Shown: piece after piece, positions 10,991 through 20,079 of the stretch
Position numbering within the stretch: position 1 is the first letter of the stretch
Layout of the letters: each line of letters starts with the position of its first letter
NCBI GenBank assembly: GCA_022539475.1
Contig: VCMS01000474.1
Span: 1-42,254 of the forward strand
Reading direction: 5' to 3'
DNA: 42,254 nucleotides
Source of the DNA: Gracilaria domingensis
Lineage: Eukaryota; Rhodophyta; Florideophyceae; Gracilariales; Gracilariaceae
Program-made: the position numbers and the translations under genes
The notes under the pieces: model-generated
What the model saw: the letters and a program-made list of their open reading frames with translations, nothing else
Told to the model about the DNA's origin: nothing
Databases searched by the model: none

Positions 10991-11200
10991 ATATTTCGTC
11001 ATCATTATCTCTGCTGCTACATTTTGTACCAATAACGATCCATAGAATACAATACGGCAAGGCATCCAAATGGCCACTGTACTGTACACGCCCATTATAC
11101 GGCCAATTAAATCTATTTTGGAAATAATTACGGCCACTAATCGGCCATTTATAGCCCGAAATTGATGTTCATATGGCGAAGTCTTGAAGAGAGCTAAGGA
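10991..11200. promoter_or_regulatory. Divergent intergenic region with a GGCCA(A/C/T) motif cluster
   Basis: About 200 bp of AT-rich DNA separates ECM29 (-) from the LCB2-like gene (+). TGGCCAC (11,071), CGGCCAATTA (11,100), CGGCCACTAA (11,131) and TCGGCCATTTATAG (11,141) recur on the same strand within 80 bp, two followed by AT runs. They could be transcription-factor sites for one or both genes. Both flanking genes lack their N-terminal coding parts at this junction, so it could instead mark a rearrangement breakpoint. The right arm holds the same sequence at about 36,000-36,200. Confidence 0.45.
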
Positions 11201-11225
11201 GCGCGCATGATGCCCCGTTGGTTGG

Positions 11226-12110
11226 TTGGTTCATCCAGCGTACACGCCCATTCAGGCCGATGTCACTCCCGCGGCCGAGCATTCTTCCATGTCTCCGGAC
11301 CCTACTGCCAGGGTTACGAGGTTTCGTAACTTGGGCAGGTGCAATTACCTGGGGTATGCTGCGGTTCTTGAAAGTGTTCACTCGTACGTCACCGATGTCT
11401 TAGATCAGTGTGGTGTCGCTTCGTGCAATGTGTCTGTGTCTACGGGGCGCTCTGAGCTTGTACGCAAGCTGGAGCGCACGGTCGCCAAAGATTTGGTAAG
11501 AAAGATGCCATCGTGGTTGGCACCGTCCTTACCACCAACTGGCAGATCATCCCAGCTATTGTGGGTAGGGGCGATCTCGCCATCTCCGGCCTGATGAATG
11601 ACGCGTCTGTCATGGTCGACGGTCGCTCATTCGGCGCCAGGATTCGCGTGTTTGAACATAATTTGGCAGAATCGTAGGAAAGTAATATTCTTGTTGGCAT
11701 TGCTACGGGATACCCTGACAAGAGCTCTCTGTGGAAACGAATCATGACGGTTGTCGAGAGTATGTACTCAGTGGAAGGTCAGATGTGCAATCTTTGCCAG
11801 GTTGTCGCAGTCAAAAATAAGAATGATGCCTGCTTATACGTGGATGAGGCGCATTCCATTGGCGCCCTTGGACCGACCAAACGAGGTGTTTCGGGCATCA
11901 TCACTATGATAGTGTAGATACGCGTAGTATTGATATTATGATACGTACCTTCACTAAATCGTTCAGGACCGTTGGAGGTTACTTCTCTTCCGAATCTGCT
12001 CTAACTGAACGTATTTTCGCGCTTTCTCCAGCTTCTCTCTATGCGTCGGCATCGTGTCCTCCGAAATCGTGGCAGCAGGTGCATTCGAAGAGGTTAGGAC
12101 TGAAATAAAG
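11226..12110 (+). CDS. Serine palmitoyltransferase LCB2-like fragment (PLP-dependent alpha-oxoamine synthase family), broken
   Basis: LCB2 subunits condense serine with palmitoyl-CoA in the ER membrane, the first step of sphingolipid synthesis. Motifs appear in family order: NLGRCNYLGYAAV (11,329), STGRSELVRKLERTVAKD, IIPAIVGRGDL, FGARIRVFEHN (about 11,630-11,660), WKRIMTVVESMYSVEG (11,733), LYVDEAHSIGALGPTKRGV (11,835) and TFTKSFRTVGGY (11,950), which holds the PLP lysine. The DEAH Asp and His are intact. The position usually occupied by the stacking histidine (family NHAS) reads NDAS. A TAG (11,675) interrupts the frame in register with family members, frames shift near 11,500 and 11,900, and recognisable homology stops after ASCPP..WQQV. 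About 100-150 residues are missing at each end. It may be a pseudogene or an error-damaged gene. Confidence 0.75.
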
Positions 12111-12520
12111 GACGAAAGTGGATCTGTATCATTCGGGAAGATGAAGGAAGCGTTCCCAAGCTTCTGTGGTGGATGCCGTGCGGATGTTTACGGGGTAACC
12201 GACACGGGAGTGATGACTGCGTACATCGCGCGATGGAGCAACTGCGAGTTGGTGGCAATGAAGCCGAGCCTGACGCTGCTGCGGGAACAGTACCGACACG
12301 AAAGGCATCATCTCCAACAGGGCTAGTTTGGCGAGAGGATGAAACTGTTCTGGGGTGTGATGAGCGCGCTGCCAATGGTTGTGGCGTCCAACGCGCGGGA
12401 GGCGGAGGGCGCGAAGACGGCACCGGCGATGTGCCGTGAGTACATGGTCGGGCTGTACCTGGAAGCGGCGGGACGCACGACGAAATCGGTAGGCGACAGC
12501 GAGTGATAGGTGCAGTCGGC
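12111..12520 (+). CDS. Unrecognised coding-like segment downstream of the LCB2 fragment
   Basis: Two frames on the + strand look protein-like. 12,054-12,326 carries VSFGKMKEAFPSFCGGCRAD and an alpha-helical C-terminus. The adjoining frame at about 12,336-12,507 carries FWGVMSALPMVVASNAREAE and MCREYMVGLYLEAAGRT, then TGA. A single shift near 12,330 would join them. I do not recognise the family and the segment does not resemble the C-terminal part of serine palmitoyltransferases. The same sequence occurs inverted at about 34,680-35,090. It could be a separate small gene or the tail of a gene fusion. Confidence 0.35.
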
Positions 12521-12789
12521 GGGGCTCTTCTCGCGGCAAAGAGCGCAAAGTAAATAAATTTGCTTCTAGAATTCTAAGGTGGGGAGCCATGATGGATGAG
12601 AATGAATAGCAGGGTGGTTGACATGAGATGAGTTGCGACTTGCATCGCCACTTGGGAGAAAATGGAAACGCAAACTAGCACGAGCGCAGATTTGAGAGAG
12701 GGTCGCGGAAAAGAGTGGATGGGGTGGTGCGGCGAAGTAGAACCTCTACAAAAACTAGGAGACCCAAGAATTAAACTGCGCGAGATGGA

Positions 12790-13763
12790 ATTCAATATTC
12801 CAAAATTTCTTAATTTTTGAGTGCCAGCCTCTGCCACCCCTCGCGCGCCCCAAATAGCCCAAAAACTAGCTTAGTTTCCAAAGCGAACAGACTATATTCC
12901 ACTTTGCAGAACACAAACGTAGTTGCTGACATGAACGAAGAAACCACAGTATCAATATTTTCGGAGGAAGGAGCTGAGGTCATGGACATATTCATTGCGT
13001 GACAGAGAACTATCATTTTGGATGATAAACGTTGCTTCGTGTCGTCTTCACTTGCCGGGAAAGACTGAATCCCACTGCCAATTCGCTTTCCGGCAACCAG
13101 AGACGCGAGTGCTTCAATTGAATCCTCGCTATCTTCCGCAAGCGCTCGAAGAAATGTTTGGGTCGTACGCGAAGTAAATTGAAACGCCCTGCTAAGGAAC
13201 CACCCAGGATCCTCGGATTGAAGCAATGTCACCTCTTGTAAGCGTAGAAGCAGTTGGCTTACTCTCATTCTAGAAGGCGATACAACAGTTTCAGAACTGT
13301 TTGTCCTACGAGCCGCCTTACCCATCATTTCCCTATCAAACACTGTGTGAAAAAGTTCTCTCTCTGTTGCACTCATGGGCTGCTCGTATCCTGTTTTGGG
13401 AATACGTGTGAACTTTGTGGCCTTAAAAAGACGATCTTTGTTGTGGTACATTGTCGCAATGCGCCCACTAAAGCTTTCCCTGTACACTGCAGCTTCGACA
13501 TCGCGACCAGAACAAGATTTTGCTTTCGACGCGCGCTGTATATGGCACGGCAGCCCCGTTCGCTGACGACCATGCCCTTGTGCCGTTTCCGAATTCGGCC
13601 GTCTCCGAAAACGAAAGGATAATCGAGACTCCGTTTATGCATGCCAATTCCCGTAGCTCCCAATCGCTCATTGATGTAGTCAATAGTTTGCTTGCTATTG
13701 TATCCTCGATCAGACGCAAAGATTGCGTCTGTCATGGGCTTCACAGGCCCTGCTGTTGGAACC
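12790..13763 (-). CDS. DDE transposase, C-terminal third (left copy, one frameshift)
   Basis: It continues in frame after the TAA at 13,766. MTDAIFASDRGYNSKQTIDY (about 13,738-13,680) contains a probable catalytic Asp in a D-R-G-Y context typical of DDE transposases. It then reads INERLGATGIGMHKRS, FVFGDGRIRKRHKGM, AVYRESFSGRIATMYHN and EDPGWFLSRAFQFTSRTTQTF, a helical tail region. A homopolymer difference near 13,525 (three versus four A on the coding strand) breaks the left copy, while the right-arm copy is open. It ends in a short hydrophobic tail close to the proposed transposon end. Confidence 0.6.
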
Positions 13764-13765
13764 CC

Positions 13766-15226
13766 TTAGATGAGACGGACAAGTCTTTGCCACACGTCTG
13801 TGATTTTCTCGCCTGGTCTGGAGTAGTGACTAGCAATAAATACAGGATTAAGCTCTGAACACAGTGCGTTATTAACCGGACCCAACGCCTTTTTTGGGTT
13901 GTTGACATGACTCATTGCAGTCAACTGCGCAACAGCTCTAGAACGCAACCTTTGATGGTCATCGTCGAGGCTAAAAATTGTGGTACCAGGGATATGAAGA
14001 TGCAGTCTGTTTACAGACGTGAGCTCGTTCTCCAGCTCAGTGATTAATGAATTAGCTCTCTGTGGAAAGTTGGACCACCCTTCTCCGTAAGACTGTACTC
14101 TCTGCCGTCTGCCGGTGGTGCATGACAGAGCACTCCATATTTGGTTGTATCGGATGCTTGAAATGTTCATTTGAAAGAAGAATGGCCGGTTTCGGGGAGC
14201 CGTAATTGTACTTACTGTCGACGAGTAAGAAGCTGCCAAGACGTGTAAAATGATTACTCCCTTAAGCTCAAATGTAGATGTGAGCTTTTGCTTACGTGAG
14301 AACAGAACACGGTTGACACTTTCGGTTACTTTTCCAAGTACATAATCTGGCAAGAAGACGTCAAGAACTGCCAGTCTGCTCAAGTTTGTCTGTGTTACGA
14401 CGTTGAAATTACGCTGCTTTTGCTTGATTTCCTTCATAACATTGTTCAAAACGCTGTTCGCCTCAGTGACGAAACGTTTACCTAAGTAGACATTGATCTC
14501 ATCCAAATCAATTATCAAAGTATTGAAGGGAGACGCATATGTCCAATCGATCAAACCCCCAGTAGTAATTCTCGACGTTCTAAGAGAATTTTCTCTCGCA
14601 ATGTCACGGTCCGTAGTTAACGAATCTGTCGAATCTCTGCTGTTCTCCATAATACTATCAATCCCATCTCTGAAAAGGGAAGACCAAATATCGCCAACAG
14701 CTACTTGCTGTGCGTCAAAGTTTGTCCCTTCAGCACATCTGTGATCAAATGCTCTTTGTCGAAATAAACTCTCTATTCGTAGCAGTCGCAGTTCATCGTC
14801 TGATATACGTGATCTGTCTTCTGAGGCAAAAGAGCTTGTTTCTGAAACAGTGTCTGAATTGGAAAGCTTGACTGATTTCGAAGGTGCGAATGAACTATCA
14901 TTGCTGCCTTGGGATTTGTCTTCTTCCTTGAAATCTGAAATCAGATTTATAGGGGCTAGCAAAGCATGGTGGCCTTGATAGAATTGGTTTGGATTCGTTT
15001 CACCTAAAGTGGGGGAGAACAATTCATGAACAGGAGCAGAGAGAGAGAGTTGCGGCACGTATTTCTCCGGAGTTTGTGCAACTGAACACAGTTTAGTGTG
15101 GTTCTCAAAGTTGTTAGAACTTTGGACGTCTTGATCTGTGCATGAAGGAGAAGACTGGAACGTATCTACAGCCGGGGTACAACGCCTGCCACCCGGCGAG
15201 GAGGAAGCGTTGGGAAAAGCTGGCAT
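13766..15226 (-). CDS. DDE transposase, N-terminal two thirds (left copy)
   Basis: This 486-codon frame starts at an ATG at 15,226. Residues 1-160 are Ser/Asn/Asp-rich and probably disordered. From about residue 245 the sequence resembles a transposase DNA-binding and insertion region (FLPDYVLGKVTESVN, LKGVIILHVLAASYSS). TTIFSLDDDHQRLRSRAV (about residues 420-437) supplies a plausible first catalytic Asp, and NNPKKALGPVNNALCSELNP follows. It ends at a TAA followed, without loss of frame, by the remainder of the protein. I associate the sequence with transposase-like proteins abundant in oomycetes; the superfamily name is uncertain. Confidence 0.65.
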   Translation of the reverse strand: MPAFPNASSSPGGRRCTPAVDTFQSSPSCTDQDVQSSNNFENHTKLCSVAQTPEKYVPQLSLSAPVHELFSPTLGETNPNQFYQGHHALLAPINLISDFKEEDKSQGSNDSSFAPSKSVKLSNSDTVSETSSFASEDRSRISDDELRLLRIESLFRQRAFDHRCAEGTNFDAQQVAVGDIWSSLFRDGIDSIMENSRDSTDSLTTDRDIARENSLRTSRITTGGLIDWTYASPFNTLIIDLDEINVYLGKRFVTEANSVLNNVMKEIKQKQRNFNVVTQTNLSRLAVLDVFLPDYVLGKVTESVNRVLFSRKQKLTSTFELKGVIILHVLAASYSSTVSTITAPRNRPFFFQMNISSIRYNQIWSALSCTTGRRQRVQSYGEGWSNFPQRANSLITELENELTSVNRLHLHIPGTTIFSLDDDHQRLRSRAVAQLTAMSHVNNPKKALGPVNNALCSELNPVFIASHYSRPGEKITDVWQRLVRLI

Positions 15227-15304
15227 TTTGTTGGCGAGGGGAACCGAGTTCGAACAAAAGGAGAATGGTGCCCCATTAGGGTCTTGATTCGGGTCAGGCA
15301 GTCC

Positions 15305-15450
15305 CGCTGGGTGATGGCGTGGTCCCGGTGGGTGAGTTGCACGGCCGATTCCCCTGGAAAACGGGTGATGCTCACCCTACGGCGGGACACGCTCACTTAG
15401 CACGGGTGAGATGGGACTGTTTCACCTGAATCTCACCCAAAAAAAAGGTG
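15305..15450. repeat. Subterminal GGGTGAG/CTCACCC repeat cluster
   Basis: GGGTGA or its complement TCACCC occurs about eight times in 145 bp in both orientations: near 15,309, 15,330, 15,363, 15,371, 15,404, 15,422, 15,432 and 15,446. Single CTCAC half-sites lie between. This is the usual arrangement of transposase binding sites just inside a transposon end, and it lies between the transposase start codon and the proposed terminus at 15,461. It is repeated at about 31,737-31,890. Confidence 0.75.
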
Positions 15451-15767
15451 AAGCAATTTCCTCACACTGCTGGAACGGGGCTAGATTTTGGCTGCGATGA
15501 TTTGGCGCTACTGGTTCTTATGCGGAGATGATGAAAGTGCGGTTTGCTATGCACACGTGGCAACACGTCGTTTGAATTGTCTCATATTCTTGTAGAAAGT
15601 TTGGCTATGCATATTGTGGACGCCATTTTTGGGGAAACAGCGCGGATGGTGACAAACCCAAGGAGAGCGACACAATAAATGCTCGAGAGTACCAGCCCAA
15701 AGGGCGACAAGTTAACGTAGCTCAGATGCCTGCAGGAGCAGACAAGATAACCCCAAGATAGTAGAAA

Positions 15768-15794
15768 CTCTCCGCTAACAGGAAGCGGGGAGAG
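15768..15794 (-). other. Hairpin in the LTR transcribed region
   Basis: CTCTCCGCT and AGCGGGGAGAG pair around AACAGGA with two unpaired Gs. The structure is kept in the right arm (31,396-31,422) and, in shortened form, in the 5' LTR copy near 24,567. It could be a polyadenylation or packaging-type RNA structure. Confidence 0.6.
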
Positions 15795-16314
15795 TAATTA
15801 AACGAGAGTGTGGTTCGGCGTTCGATGCCGAATGCCAATACAACGACTGCAGCGCCAACAGACCAACACACCAAGGCTGTCGGCGGAACAGTAGAATGGG
15901 CAGGGCTAAGGCGTTCGATCCTGTCGTCGATACCACCATAAACCTAGTGACCAGGCGAGGTGACGACAGGAAGGGAACCCGTGCAATGCGTACCACTGCC
16001 CACGTCTGTCCGGGGGAACGGGGATGTAGGTATGATCGCAATGTGCGGACGGGCCCAATGGAGGGCAGCACAAGGCGACTGGGTAGGGAGCGGCGGGAGA
16101 CCGGGCCGCCGGGAATAAGGAAATGTAGGGGGAAAGGTCGGTGGCAGGGAGGCGCAGACTGCGCTGAGGGAAGGTGGGAGTGCCAAAGGAAAGAAGGTTG
16201 GTGAAGACGGAAAGGGAGGAAGAAAGGCGAGAGAGGCAAGGATGGGGGGGCGGTCGTCGAGGGGGAAGTGGTCTACCCGAATCGAGTGGCGTTGTGAGCG
16301 CTCGGACTCGGGGG

Positions 16315-16320
16315 TTTATA
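16315..16320 (-). promoter_or_regulatory. TATA box of the LTR promoter
   Basis: On the minus strand the sequence reads CCATATAAACCCCCGAG. It is present in all three LTR copies (the right one at 30,869; the 5' copy near 25,030 reads TATAAACCCCGAG). It is followed by a conserved GC-rich stretch likely to contain the transcription start. Confidence 0.55.
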
Positions 16321-16666
16321 TGGAAAACCTAGATGCTGCATGTGCTCTGCAGGCGGCTGCTTCATACTATCTTAAACTAGAAAACCCTAGTTTGTTCACC
16401 ATATCAGATATTGTGCTGTGATGCCTTGTACGTTACTTCGTTATGTTTGTTCGTCATTGGTTAAGGTTTTGCTGGCGTGGTAGATATCCAAGAGGTTCCT
16501 TTTCCACCCCTTTCCATCATGTTGATTTGCGTCGGAATGAGCTAGCTTAACTTCTACGAAATACTAGCATGTCAAGTGGAAGGACATCTTCCAGCTCACC
16601 TCGGAATATGACCTTCACAAAATTCCAGTAATGAGTCATTTCTGATAATCCAGTGGGAGATTTAGA

Positions 16667-17180
16667 ATGTTCTACATCATAAGTATTGTTCCTTGCGCCT
16701 TCGTGTCCGAACGGATCTCGTCGTCCGAGCTCCAGCATCTCCGTCAATCCATCATGACCGACGTCGTTAACTATATTCGCGAGCTCACGGACGACGACAC
16801 CGATCAGTCTGACGTCCCTCGTTTGCAATCTACTGTTATAGAATACGAAGCTGAAGAGGCCCCCCCGTCTGATTCCACCAGCACCGCCGACGATGATTCG
16901 AACGATATGGACTACGACCACAATTATCAACCCTTCGCCGTCTTCGCGTCTGGATGAGTTCGAAGAACTTCTTTCCGATATCATTCACAAAAAGGTCGAT
17001 GTTGACGTCGGCCTCTTACAGCTCTACTCTGACGCCCTTCGTGTTCCGTCAGCATTCATACGCGGTATCCTTCGTGGCATCGAAGTATGTCGTCAAACTC
17101 CGCAGGACGGTACTTCTTCTGCTTGCCTGGCTCCGAAAATATATAGCGTGTTGAAGGCGCAGAACCAACGTTCTAACTAG
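16667..17180 (+). CDS. Antisense acidic ORF inside the Gypsy LTR, split by one frame shift
   Basis: It runs on the strand opposite to gag-pol. From the ATG at 16,754: MTDVVNYIRELTDDDTDQSD, then an acidic Ser/Thr-rich stretch to 16,957. The neighbouring frame continues with LDEFEELLSDIIHKKVDVDV and FIRGILRGIEVC to a TAG at 17,180. Codons favour C or T in third position and the peptide reads as a soluble acidic protein, more protein-like than the Val/Ile/Arg-rich frame on the other strand (16,547-16,984). The same arrangement, with the same frame break, is present inverted at 30,008-30,521. No family is recognised. Confidence 0.4.
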
Positions 17181-17686
17181 TGGTGTACCCCGCCCCGATT
17201 GCTATTCGTGCGATGTCTTGATTGTTGAAAATTACACTGAGTAAATGAACGAACTGCCTGGCGTTTCCGTCTCGCTTGACGCGCTCCTCAGCGTTGACAG
17301 TGCTCCTCGTGGGCGGCAGTAGCGCGCATCATTGATAGCATCGATGCAAACGCACAGAGGCGGCCATAATAATCACGTGCAGCCGGAGCTGTCCCTTTCA
17401 ATGACGTACACAGTAACGACCTTTTTGGACGCAATAGAACGCGCGGCAATAGGCGCAGACGGAGCCGCACAGTAACGCGCGGCAACTCCAACAAACGATC
17501 AATTCGCGGCGGGAGCGGCGGCAAGCAACAACAGCGACAGCGGCAACGAAGACACCATCGGCAGCGAGCGCAGACGGGAACCGCGCCGCGGCGGGTACTC
17601 ATGATAGCGACGGTGGAGGCCGTGCAGCGGGGCAGCGTCGCGGGTGGTTGCACGGCGGTGGTGGAAGGAGGCGTCCATACGGCTTT
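17181..17686. other. GC-rich non-coding part of the LTR or 3' region
   Basis: Frames on both strands here are Arg/Cys/Pro-rich and show no domain. It lies between the antisense ORF and the hairpin at 17,687, downstream of the accessory ORF in the element's own orientation. It probably represents U3. Confidence 0.4.
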
Positions 17687-17710
17687 ATCTCCCGAGATCG
17701 CTCGGGAGAT
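17687..17710 (-). other. Perfect 10-bp stem hairpin after the accessory ORF
   Basis: ATCTCCCGAG and CTCGGGAGAT pair around ATCG. In element orientation it follows the stop codon by about 110 nt and is immediately preceded by a run of T (7 or 8 depending on the arm). It is repeated at 29,476-29,499. It may be a transcript-end structure or a site near the LTR edge. Confidence 0.7.
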
Positions 17711-17820
17711 AGAAAAAAATCGCTTGGTGTATCCCGGCAACAGCGGGACCCCACCCCAAGAAACGCCACCACACACCCCCCAACTCAGCGGTCGCTACGC
17801 CTGGGCGACCAAGAGAATAA

Positions 17821-18720
17821 TTATGAAGAAGAAGGGATCGGTCCGTCTCGGGAAACCTCCTCGGTCCTATACCTGAAAGGATACAAAGGTTCTGGGTACT
17901 CAGGATCCGGTTCAAACTCCACAGAGAAGCCTTCATGTCGTTCAATACGACGTATATACTCTTCAACTTGTTCTTCATGTGTGGCTGCGTGTGGTAGATG
18001 TCCGTACTTCCCAATGACGTAGTGATAGAGAAAGAATATCGTCCTATCCGCGCCAAGCCTGTTCATCTGCGAATGTAATCTTCTGGCCAGTCTACCCAAC
18101 ATTACGTGCGCATATTGCGTAAAGTATTGGCCGTAGATTAAGTGGATGCTCAAGCAGAGGTGAAAACAATTCCAGACAATAGAATGCTTCTCCCAGTCCT
18201 CACAATCTAGTGGGAGAGCCAGTTCTCAAGTGTACGCCAACCGATTTCTATCTCCAAGTAGTTCACGTCCTGGTTGTAGACTTCGTAGTCAACAATTATC
18301 GGCATTGCAAGAAGAGCCGGCGTTATTGGAGTGGTTTCTCCAATCTGGAGCGGAGGAGGTACGTCACCGCGATCTTGATCATATGCCAGATCGATCTCGA
18401 AAGCCTCTCCAGCTTCAATCCGTTGCAGGAAGCTTGACACCTCCACTTCGTAAGTTCTCTGCGGGGGAAGATGTCCATAGCGAGCCACTGCAAAGTGATA
18501 GTAGTAAAAGACAAACTGCTGACCCACAAGCGGTAAAATGAAAGGGTTCACCCTTCCTGTCAATGAGACCAGCTTAGTAAGAAGACCCTCGGTTATGTAG
18601 GGTCCATGTCGTTTGAAAGTCCCAAGGTAAACATGTAATAGATTCCATGCACCTTCTGTAGATCGTTCGTACTCGTGCTGACAGGGGAAAGCCATTCAGA
18701 AAGTCTCCACCCAGCCACAA
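17821..18720 (-). CDS. Accessory C-terminal ORF of Gypsy pol: two diverged copies of a ~115-residue module (left)
   Basis: The first module includes RLSEWLSP, AWNLLHVYLGTF, QQFVFYYYHFAVARYGHLP and EVEVSSFLQRIEAGEAFEID. The second includes GWRTLENWLSP, VWNCFHLCLSIH, TIFFLYHYVIGKYGHLP and EEQVEEYIRRIERHEGFSVEF. Spacing and order of these motifs are the same in both, so one arose from the other by duplication. It directly follows the integrase tail and is probably part of the same polyprotein. The Y-L-x4-G-W-x5-W pattern at the start of each module is faintly like a chromodomain. The left copy is broken between modules; the right copy is open across the junction. Confidence 0.7.
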
Positions 18721-19960
18721 TTATCCTCAGATAATCAGCAGGGGGTCTGGTGGGGTTTGGACCCTCTTGTAGCACGACCGGGCATGCCGCTTCGGGCTGA
18801 TTATTTCTTTCATGTCGTACTGTTCTAGGGATCATATGCCTTGGTCTAGGACGGTAAGGTCTTAAGCGTCTCGCATGAATGCCCCTTCTCGACATACGTC
18901 GGTGTGGGGAAACCAATATGTACCGAGGATGATTAGCTCGAACGACGTGGCATGGTCCATAGAACCTCGATTTGAATGATGGCCATTTCACCGAAGGATT
19001 AAGGGCTTCACCACGCATTACTAGTACCTGGTCTCCAACAGCGAACCGATGTCCACGGCGCTCATCGTCTTGACGGTGAGGCTGCTGCAATACCCTTTGG
19101 CCCTCCTAAGAGTGGAGGCTTGTAGTTCCACCTCACGATGACCAAGTGACGGCGTGGCTATCAGGGAAGGAGGATCCGATGGATGCATTCGGGCCGTACT
19201 CCATACATGAGCTGAAATGGAGAATATCCTTCGGCCATTTGTCGAGTGCGATAACCATAGAGAACCTCCGGATACTTCATCCCAATCAGAGTTCTGATCG
19301 TGAATCGTTTCGCGATCGCCCTCTTGATCGTCCCTACCATTCTTTCTGCGCGTCCATTAGAAATAGGTGCATATGCGAGCACCGGTTTGAGAGTGATATC
19401 ATGACGCATTAGATAAGCTTGGACACTTGACGCGAGGAAGGAGGTAGCGTTATCGGAGACAATCGTGCGGGGTAGCCGAAGGGTGTGACGATTTCCCTTC
19501 TAATAAAGTTGACTACATCGACTGCAGTAGATGTTCGAGTTGCCATTGCGATCGGCCATCCCGTGAGGTGCTCGACCCCAATGAGCAAGAATCGGTTTCC
19601 GTTCCTCGTCACTCTGAGGGGTCCGGCGAAATCAATTGAAAACGTGTGGAAGATATCCGTCAGCGGGGCTCGTTGGCCCGCTCGGTAAGCAAGAAAAGAC
19701 CCATGAACTGGCAGCCGTCACAACTCTTGACGTAGGTTGTGACATCAGAGTGAATATTGGCCACCAGAATCGATCGATGACGTGCCTTTTGGTCGCCCTG
19801 ACATCCCAGTGTCCCACATCGTCATGAAATGTTTTCAAGAGTTTACGCCTTTCATTGACGTTAGGAAGGAGTCGTAACCCGGACCCCATTCTACGATACA
19901 ACTGCCCATTCCATACCATAAACTTCTTAGAATTCCTTTTGATCGCCCCTCCGAGGCTCG
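18600..19960 (-). CDS. Integrase (left copy, frameshifted)
   Basis: The HHCC zinc finger (FHDDVGHWD...CQ region), the catalytic core with FSIDFAGP, SDNAT and NGRAERMVG (the D, D and E), and the C-terminal GPCHVVRANHPRYIL / RRMSRRGIHARRLRPYRP tail are all recognisable. The frame is broken in at least four places. The right-arm copy at 27,200-28,500 is the better reference. Confidence 0.8.
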
Positions 19961-20079
19961 AGTTGGGCTCATCGACCGGAAGGTCGCTCAGATATCGACC
20001 AATATTGCATAATAAGGTTCGAGGCCTGAGAAAGCTCCGCATGTAGGGGAAGAAACAGTAGTCGCCACCTCTGAGCATG

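Larger units (their letters stand above)
12556..15461 (-). mobile_element. DDE-type DNA transposon (left copy)
   Basis: A ~2.9-kb unit carries the transposase below plus a cluster of subterminal repeats at its 5' (high-coordinate) end. Candidate terminal inverted repeats are AAATTTGCTTC (12,556-12,566) and GAAGCAATTT (15,450-15,459), which pair with one base difference. The high-coordinate end is supported independently: the rearranged copy at 37,666-39,292 stops at the same sequence before ECM29 resumes. No target-site duplication was identified. The 3' end rests only on the short repeat. Confidence 0.6.
15640..17780 (-). repeat. 3' LTR of the Gypsy element (left); outer limit approximate
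   Basis: 15,640 to about 16,992 recurs in direct orientation, with many deletions, at 24,440-25,622, which defines it as LTR. The far limit is hidden by the gap, so the LTR is at least ~1.35 kb and may reach the end of the accessory ORF near 17,800. On the minus strand there is a TATAAA box (16,320-16,315, from GGGTTTATATGG) with a probable start downstream, and a hairpin lies in the transcribed part (15,768-15,794). No clear TG...CA ends were fixed. Confidence 0.65.

Noticed and set aside
12129..12590. 153-codon minus-strand ORF rich in His/Arg
   Set aside because: The plus-strand frames over the same bases give a more protein-like composition, and no motif supports the minus strand.
15775..16239. 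154-codon ORF and its complement in the LTR (also 30,951-31,415)
   Set aside because: Pro/Ser/His-rich text from a pyrimidine-rich LTR tract. It is not conserved as a frame in the 5' LTR copy.
17288..17776. 162-codon Cys/Arg/Leu-rich ORF (also 29,411-29,956)
   Set aside because: Simple-sequence codon repeats with no domain; it lies in the probable U3 of the LTR.
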